DNA from: Cristatella mucedo
Lineage: Eukaryota > Bryozoa > Phylactolaemata > Cristatellidae
DNA: 64,000 nt
Direction of reading: 5' to 3'
Assembly (NCBI GenBank): GCA_009760855.2
Contig: WPIO01000035.1
Coordinates: 2,753,001 to 2,817,000 of the forward strand
The number at the start of each line of letters is the position of its first letter. Positions within the stretch are counted from its first letter, which is position 1. The position numbers and the translations under genes are program-made. The notes under the pieces were generated by a model. The model made no database searches. It saw nothing but the letters and a program-made list of their open reading frames with translations, and was not told the origin of the DNA. Of this stretch, positions 57,651 through 64,000 are shown one piece after another.

Positions 57651-59350
57651 TGAATGACCAGCTTACTTGCACGGACTTGCTTCGCCGATCTCGGAAAAAG
57701 CCCGGTACCAAGTTCACTGCCGAGTTTTGACCTTCGCCGAGCGACCTCGGCCAGTCACTAGTCGCCTAGTTGTGCGGCGTACTGTCCGTCCGCTGCGAGG
57801 CAGAGCGGCTAGGCGGAGTCCGCTCTGCCTCGCCGCTCACGCACCGCGCGTTCACGCGTCGCCGCCCGGCGGAGCGCGCTCAGGCGCCTATTTCGGGAGA
57901 ATGGGCTGCAGCGCGCCATTGTTCGCGCTTCATTCTTTCGGCAGAAATGCGTCAGGAGCTTGAGTGTCCGAGCGTACGATCCCGATGCGGGTCCGAACGG
58001 GTGGACACATTATCGCCACCGCGACGGCTGCAGACGTGCGGCAGAAGACGCTCGCAGCGTCTCGGCGCGAGGAAAGCTCGACCTGCGCGACGGCGGAGCG
58101 ATCTGTAGTTCAGAGACGCTGACAACGTCGTACCCGTCGTACCCCATGAGCTCGCGGGCGGCGCGGGAAAGTGCAGGCGCCGGCGGCGGCGGCTCCGTGG
58201 GGCCGCCGCCGCCGGCGCCGCCATCGCTCGCTCGCGAGCTTCGGCTGCGGCGGCGCCCGGCGCCCGAGTCGGCTGAGGAAGGAGGTAGGGCGAACGATTT
58301 GCTTCCGAAGGCGGGCGCGCAGGCCGAGCAGAGCGGCCGCCGCCTCGCGGCGCTCGACGGCTCGAGCGGCGCAGCGAGCGACTGCGCTGACGGGGGCGGC
58401 GGCGCAGGGCCGAGTCCGCCGGCGAAGCGGCGCCGCTTGACGGCGGGACTCGGCGGCGGCGGCGACGACGGCGGCGGCCGCCTCGCTGCGGCGGCCGCCG
58501 TCGTCGTGCTAGCCGCCGGCCGGCAGCAGAGCCGGACCTTGTTCGGCGAAGAGGCCACGCCGGCCATCGTCGTTACGCCCGCGGCGGCGGCGGCCGCCGC
58601 CGGTGGCGGCGGGGTCGCAGCAGCCGCCGCTGCCGGCAGAGCTGCGCCGCGAGCGTGCGAAGCCTTGCTCAAGCCGCCGGCGATCTGCCTGGACGAGGGC
58701 AACATGGCTGTCATCTTGATGCAGACCCAAGGAGCCGCCTACTCGAATCGCTGACGGAGCGTCCGGACGAGCCGGCCGACCGGCCACGCGGCCGCGAGCG
58801 CTCGTCGCAGCCTCGCGATCGGCTAGCCGCTGCGCACCCGTCGGCCTGAGCGGACGGTGCGAGAGCAACGACGAAGCTCGGCGTCCCGTATCTCGCCGGA
58901 GCCCGCTCACGCCCGGCTACCGCCGCCAGAGCCGGAGGCGTGGCTCCGGAAAATGGACTTCCAGGCTTCGCATCCTAAGCGAGACCGAGTCGTCGAACTT
59001 GCGCTTACGCGAACGGCGAGCGATGCAGGCAAGCGATTCGACCGGAATGACTGCAGTCCGGAAAAACTGAATGCACGCCGTTGTCGTCGCCGTCGGTCCG
59101 TCTGCGACGTCTGGTCGCCTGCTAAGCGCCTCCGTCGTTCGCACAGGCTCGCCGTCGCTCCGCTTCGAACGACAATCGCTCTCGACCGTTGGTGAAGCGT
59201 GGCGAAAGTCGCCAATGCTCGCTCGCGCAAAAAAGTGGCGAGCACCGAGCGGCCGTCGCGCCGGAAAGGTTCGCTCAGCGCTCTGAAAGACTCAAGTACT
59301 GCGAGTGACCTCTGGCGGCTCAATCGGTGGCCTTCGCAGCGATTGAAATG
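57650..59350. promoter_or_regulatory. CpG-rich island
   Basis: CpG is very frequent (runs of CGGCGG and GCCGCC), in contrast to the AT-richer flanks. Such islands commonly cover promoters and first exons. No TSS element could be placed. Confidence 0.5.
58146..58754 (+). CDS. Candidate Ala/Gly/Pro-rich first exon or gene, unrecognised
   Basis: First ATG of a frame open from 57960 to the TGA at 58752-58754, about 202 codons. It has low-complexity Ala, Gly and Pro runs, a basic PPAKRRRL motif that could act as a nuclear localisation signal, and a non-repetitive end, EALLKPPAICLDEGNMAVIL. A possible donor is GTAGGG at about 58284. The minus strand carries an equally long Ala/Pro-rich frame (58010-58714) with VKRRRF and MGYDGYDVVSVSELQI, so strand choice is uncertain. 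Function is unknown. Confidence 0.3.
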   Translation: MSSRAARESAGAGGGGSVGPPPPAPPSLARELRLRRRPAPESAEEGGRANDLLPKAGAQAEQSGRRLAALDGSSGAASDCADGGGGAGPSPPAKRRRLTAGLGGGGDDGGGRLAAAAAVVVLAAGRQQSRTLFGEEATPAIVVTPAAAAAAAGGGGVAAAAAAGRAAPRACEALLKPPAICLDEGNMAVILMQTQGAAYSNR

Positions 59351-60065
59351 AAACGTTCGCGTAGGAGCCGCGGGCAGTGTTATGCCTACCCTCACTAGTT
59401 GAGGTAGCGGTACAACACGTGCAAAGTGAAAAGACCTGAAGCTCGCTATACGTCGACGATAACAGCACAGCACTCGATATTCTGCAGGCAGCGCTAGCAA
59501 CAACACCGTATTTGAAAAAGCACAATGGTAGCCTTTATATTACGACTGATGTGACAGATGACTTCCAGCCGACTCGCTAACAGGCTTACAGCAGCTCGAG
59601 CTCAACTCTGACTCGCCGACCGGCAGACCGTTGCTCCAAGAGAGCGACTTCGGTCAGACACGTGCCTTATACTGGAGCCAGGTCATAAGTCAGACAATAA
59701 TCACTGTCATACATTATTATACATCACTCTGCTCATAAGCCTCAGATTATCCCGGCTTCTTTATAAGCTCTCCGCTGTGATTCAGCCGCCAGCTCATTGT
59801 TCGTAATCCAAGTTAAGCTGTCTCGCCCATCGTCCATAATCGCGGTGCATTACAGCAGGGGATAAGGGATGTTGAAGTCCAGGAACTAAGCAGCAGACAT
59901 TTGTTGCAGCGAAAGACAGATGAACGGAAAGTGGGCAGCAGCTGCTGCTGCGATGTCGATTACGAGCATCATCCATTTCGACGCCGAACTCGCTATTATA
60001 GTTAGCACCAGCTTGTGCACTTGGGAAGTACCACAAAATTACAGTTGTATTACAATAGCGGCCAT
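59351..60065. other. No gene seen
   Basis: Flank of the CpG island; short frames only. Confidence 0.4.
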
Positions 60066-60067
60066 CC

Positions 60068-60368
60068 CCTGACTTTACCACATTTAAAAAGAACTGAAAA
60101 ACACATCTATTTAGGACAGCATTTAGAGGATCCCTCGGATTCGTCCTTCATGTGGTTATGCGTGCTGACACTGTGCATGCTGCCACTAACCACATTTGCA
60201 GGCTTACCCTGTGCATGTCACCCTTAACCACGTTGTTCATATTGTTTATCAAGCACGATATTACTCACGATTCAATCGCGTTTCCTTTTGCAGCAAATGT
60301 AAAGCGCCTAGGAAGAGATTGAGTTCTCTGAGAGTGCTTTATCAAGTGCATTATTATTATTATTATTA
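60068..60368 (+). mobile_element. CR1/L2-like LINE 3' end
   Basis: CATTTAAAAAGAACTGAAAA, then GCATGCTGCCACTAACCACA, AAATGTAAAGCGCCTAGGAA and an ATTATTATTATTATT end. It has about the last 15 codons plus the 3' UTR. Confidence 0.82.
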
Positions 60369-60404
60369 ATAGGGTGCCAGTGTCCGTTGACCTAGAGGTT
60401 AGCC

Positions 60405-61910
60405 CAGCCTAGCTTGTGAGCACTGTTGATAACTGAATTTCTTTCTAGGAACTTTACAGATGATGTAAAGAAAACGTGACCGAATGATTAATGGTAACAT
60501 TAGCGATGTCATCAAGCATTGTTAAATGCACAGGGTCAACATGTAGACATGGTTAGTAGCAGCAGGAACAGTGTCAGCACGAACAAGCTCGCAAAGGAAG
60601 AATTGAAAGGACCCATTAATTGCTGTAATAAACAGGTGTGTTTTAAGCTTCTTTTTAAATGTCGTCATGTAAGGGGATGCCGTGACGTCAGTTGGGAATA
60701 GTATTCACTCTCTGGGAACATACGAACTGAAGGCACGGTCTCCAAATAATTTGAGGTTCGTACGAAGTATAGCTCTGATGCTCGGCCTGGTGGTGGATTA
60801 GTTCTTATAGGTAAGCTGGAGCCAGACAATGAATGGACCTGAAAGTAAGTGACAAAACCTCTGAGTCGATACGCTGCTTCATTGGGAACCAGTGCAAGTC
60901 GGCGAGAAGTGGTGTGATGTGGCAACTGCAACGCTCACGACAGACAAGCCTAGCTGTAGAGTTTTGCACCAGCTGTCAGCGCCTGATTGCACATGCCGGT
61001 AGACCAGCAAGCACAGAGTTACAGAAGTCGAGACCAGATGTCATTCCATGCACGGACCAATTGGGATGTCGTACCCCTCTCTAAGCAAGCCCGAAGTCTA
61101 GAAATTTTATGTAGCTAAATGTAGGCTGACTTGACCATAGAGCTGATGCAGTCATGTGGTGAAAGGTTACTTTGGAACAAGACACCTTGATTAGTGACTC
61201 TCATGCAGATGCAACAAGAGATGTGCTGGTGGAACCGATTTTGAGCGATAATCTTCTTAGTTTCTGAGTCGCACTTGGTTTGGCCATAACTAGTAGGTTG
61301 GTTCTATCACCATTTAATTTGAGAACTTTGCTGCCATCCATTTGTGAATGTCTGCAATGCATGCAACAAGGGTGTGTAGATAATTTGACGTGCTAGAGGG
61401 CGGAAAAAATCCAACCGCAACTGCTAAAAGGTACAACTGAGTGTTCTCAGGATAGAAGTGAAAGCCTAGATTTGTTTGGCGATCACATCGGAAAGTGGGA
61501 GAGTATAAACCGTGAAAAGAAGCAGATCAAGTACATAGGCCTGAGGTGTCCCCTTACCTCAATGGTCCTTTGGATGATCTTTGTCCGTTCACATCTATAC
61601 TCTGGAGTCTCCCACTGAGATAAGATCTGAACCATTGTTGTGGAGTGCCAGTGATGCTCAGGCAAGATAGAAGGAGCTCGAGTTACTTTCTAGGTTTGAG
61701 GTGTCAATATAAGAGTTCCGCTGGTCCGCCACTGCCCATTCCAGCGTCTTTGATAGGAACGGTAGAAATGAGACTGGGTGGAAGCTGTTCTGTGGTCCAG
61801 TGTTGCTTTCTTAAATAGTAGTTTAGCAATAGCCTTTTTGAAAGAAGCAGGGACATGACCCGAGGCTAAGAACTTATTTATAAAGCTATGCATGGCAGCA
61901 ATTGATCTAT
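60405..61910 (-). mobile_element. CR1/L2-like LINE, reverse transcriptase to 3' UTR
   Basis: Minus-strand blocks in order are INKFLASGHVPASFKKAIAK (start of the polymerase), GHLRPMYLICFFSRFILS (the PLLF-x-x-Y region, frameshifted) and CHITPLLADL-like C-terminal pieces near 60900. It is the longest LINE copy but is broken throughout. It lies tail to tail with the plus-strand copy at 60068-60368. Confidence 0.78.
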
Positions 61911-63060
61911 ATGTCCTAGAAGTGTGGCACTGAGTGGCTTACCTTGTTGCTTGTTTTTCTCGCCGTTGTCATCGATAACAACGCTTATTTTCTACTCGCT
62001 TTGCTTCTTATTGTTCCCAATTCATTGCCGTGAAAACTCGCCGGTCCACGGTAGAAGGCGGAAAATGCAGGTTTCATGTGGAAATTAGCCAGCACCCGTG
62101 AAAAGTCGCGGAAAACTTGAACGTTACTTTGGAAAGTGGGCCTGAGTGTTCGCTGACCTCGCTGATGAGCCTGCGAAATCAAATGCGAAGCTAGGAGCTT
62201 TTCGCTAATGGAGCAGAATATGAATGGGTAAATGAATAAAATTATTTATAAAACAAACATAAATCTAATTTGATTAAATTTGTTGGTTAGCACCGGGTAC
62301 CCAATCAACATTTTATTGCTTGTACGGAGCATATGCATGTGCAGAGTGTTTCAATTTATTTGTTAATTCAAAATAGTCCGTGAAGAATCGCGTGCAGTTT
62401 CTATTTATGAATGTCTTACGATTAACAAAGGCTTTCGCAGCAAGGCGTATTCGATTTCAACTTCGAGAGGCATGCTGTAGCTACATATGCAAATTAGAAA
62501 ATCCTTTCTCCCTTTTATTCATACAACCTAACACTCATTATTGCTGTACAGTCGTAGTAGTAATGCAAATATTAAAAGGGGCATAATGTAAGCGTGAATT
62601 CAATGACGCAATTCCTCAACAAACAAACACTAACCTACCTTATCGTGCGGGCTGATTTGCATACCACTTGTTTGTCGCCGTCCGCAGTGGACTCACTTTG
62701 GCCCGCCGCGGACCTACGCGCTTTCTTGCGTCTACCGCGTTTCGGAAACTCCAAGTCAGAGCAAAAAGCTGTAGGTCAAGGCGCAGCGTTTCCTGGAGCA
62801 ACTCGTTTTCTGCGTCCGAATGAAGTATCGGAACTTCGCGTGATTGCGACTGGTGGTTCGACTGCCGACGAAACGGGCAGAAAACACGGGGCAACTCTTT
62901 CCTTTTTGGCGCTGCAATATTCCCGCACGGTATGCAGCACGATGCATAATCCGACAGACGGTTCATTTACATCCTTTATAATTTTATTCGTCAGCGAAAT
63001 TGCTTCTGCGGCAGTTGTCTAGTCACGTGAACGTTTTTAACTCACTGACCCGAGCATAAC
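61911..63060. other. No gene firmly supported
   Basis: CpG-richer at 62640-62900. A minus-strand frame there reads DLEFPKRGRRKKARRSAAGQ, a basic nuclear-signal-like stretch, followed by a possible donor GTAGGT. No start or partner exon was found. Confidence 0.3.
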
Positions 63061-63264
63061 GTAGGCTGATAGCGATTTTGGCTTGGCAAGGCGCGGGGCA
63101 ACTCACGCCAAGGGTACGGGTCTCGCCGCTTTAAGTTTGTATGTACCGCCACTCCGCGACCGTCTAGCGTGGTGTGTGATTCCGCGAGCCAAGGCAGTTT
63201 CGATCATGCAGCGCATAACTAATCAGTTATCCAACGTGAGTTTGCTGGGGCTCGTGGGCGCACG

Positions 63265-63457
63265 ATGGCGGCGCGACGAAGAGCGAAGCCCCCACGAGAG
63301 AGATTTGTTGTGTTGTCGACGACGGCTGTATTGTATCGCATACAGGCAACGCAAGCGAGCGTATATGCTGATGTGGTAGCCGTCATGCGTGCCGCTCCGG
63401 AGCACGCGGTGATAAGAGAGTGGATAGCGTGCGTACAGGCCGCCGCACAAGCAGAAA
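63265..63457 (+). CDS. Candidate first coding exon of an unrecognised gene
   Basis: ATGGCGGCGCG in a CpG-rich setting is a good animal start context. The frame runs 64 codons plus one base to a perfect donor (GAAA|GTAAGT). It reads MAARRRAKPPRERFVVLSTT, then VYADVVAVMRAAPEHAV and IREWIACVQAAAQAE, which looks like a folded helical protein rather than a repeat. I do not recognise the family. The rest would lie to the right, partly or wholly outside the window. Confidence 0.45.
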
Positions 63458-63808
63458 GTAAGTTGCGCGGCAAGGAACGCATCGCGTGCCGACAAGGAGC
63501 GAGCCCGTTGGGCGGACGGAGCGTCGGCTGGGGAGCGGAACCAAGTGACGGCGATGAAACGCCCACAAGTTCACCACCGCGTTAATATTTGGAGACTTAT
63601 TTGAATTAATGTCGCATTGTTAACTCGCTTTTGTGCTCAAGAAACTTTCATTTGCAATTGCAGACGCCATTTTGCTGGCCAGTATTTGAACTATTCGACA
63701 ATACTCAATTGCGCTACGAATAAGATGAATCGCAATACTAAATAAAGCTAGCTACGAATGCAGTGTCTTGGTAAGCCGATAAGCTTACGTGAGCAAGTGG
63801 CTGAGGGC

Positions 63809-63836
63809 TTTGGTGGTGGTGGTGGTGGGGGGGGCA
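63809..63836. repeat. (GGT)n with a G run
   Basis: Six or so GGT units followed by eight G. Confidence 0.85.
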
Positions 63837-63931
63837 GCGACCTGGGCTGCCCCTTATTCTTGCACCCCCTTCGCAACCGTCGCCAAAAAAGAAACTAAAT
63901 CCAACTTCCACTAGATGAGCAACCGCTGAGT

Positions 63932-63948
63932 TCGTGTCGAATAAACAC
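63932..63948 (+). terminator. AATAAA element, possible polyadenylation signal
   Basis: GAATAAACACTTTTTG has the AATAAA hexamer; another is at 63740. Which transcript, if any, uses them is unknown. Confidence 0.2.
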
Positions 63949-64000
63949 TTTTTGATGGTGATCTATAACTTTTTACAACTTGCGGAACTAGCCCCTAAAT

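Noticed and set aside
58907-59506. 200-codon Arg-rich minus-strand frame as a gene
   Set aside because: CpG-rich composition removes stop codons; the sequence is rich in Arg and Ser with no pattern, and overlaps an equally open plus frame.

Overview
The window looks like nuclear DNA of an invertebrate animal. It has split genes with GT-AG introns of tens of bases to several kb, long (CT)n, (CA)n and (CTG)n tracts, tRNA-derived SINEs, many broken CR1/L2-like LINE copies and remnants of cut-and-paste DNA transposons. There is no bacterial gene layout, no rRNA, no CRISPR and no convincing functional tRNA. The phylum cannot be fixed from this window. All gene models were built by reading conserved protein blocks and checking splice sites and codon phase by hand.

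Region 1 (about 1.1-12.8 kb, plus strand) holds most of an actin-filament-associated protein gene (AFAP1 family). In order it encodes a first PH domain, a basic linker, a second PH domain split over two exons, Tyr-containing low-complexity segments, a 524-codon Ala/Ser-rich exon and the conserved C-terminal coiled coil. The start codon lies upstream or was not found. Region 2 (17.5-21.0 kb, minus strand) holds a two-exon rhodopsin-class GPCR resembling FMRFamide-type peptide receptors. A decayed receptor copy sits inside its intron. Region 3 (21.9-28 kb) is mostly transposon debris: LINE pieces, a Tc1/mariner transposase fragment and a dispersed repeat of about 0.5 kb. From 28 to 33.9 kb no gene could be supported.

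Region 4 (33,959-52,015, minus strand) is a complete eight-exon gene for the mitochondrial oxidoreductase RTN4IP1 (NIMP/OPA10), about 428 aa. All exon junctions agree in phase, and the introns are full of LINE, SINE and TIR elements and a (CA)n tract of about 330 bp. Region 5 (53-57.5 kb) is again repeats. At 57.6-59.4 kb there is a CpG-rich segment with Ala/Gly-rich reading frames on both strands. At 60.0-61.9 kb two LINE copies lie tail to tail. A plausible first coding exon (63,265-63,457, plus) ends in a perfect GTAAGT donor and may start a gene that continues beyond the window.

The three recognised genes have no evident shared pathway: one is a cytoskeletal adaptor, one a peptide receptor and one a mitochondrial enzyme. 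I saw no new biochemical system. The more unusual points are the AFAP Ala-rich expansion, the receptor with a decayed twin in its intron, the SINE whose tail matches the local LINE, and several gene-internal repeat arrays.
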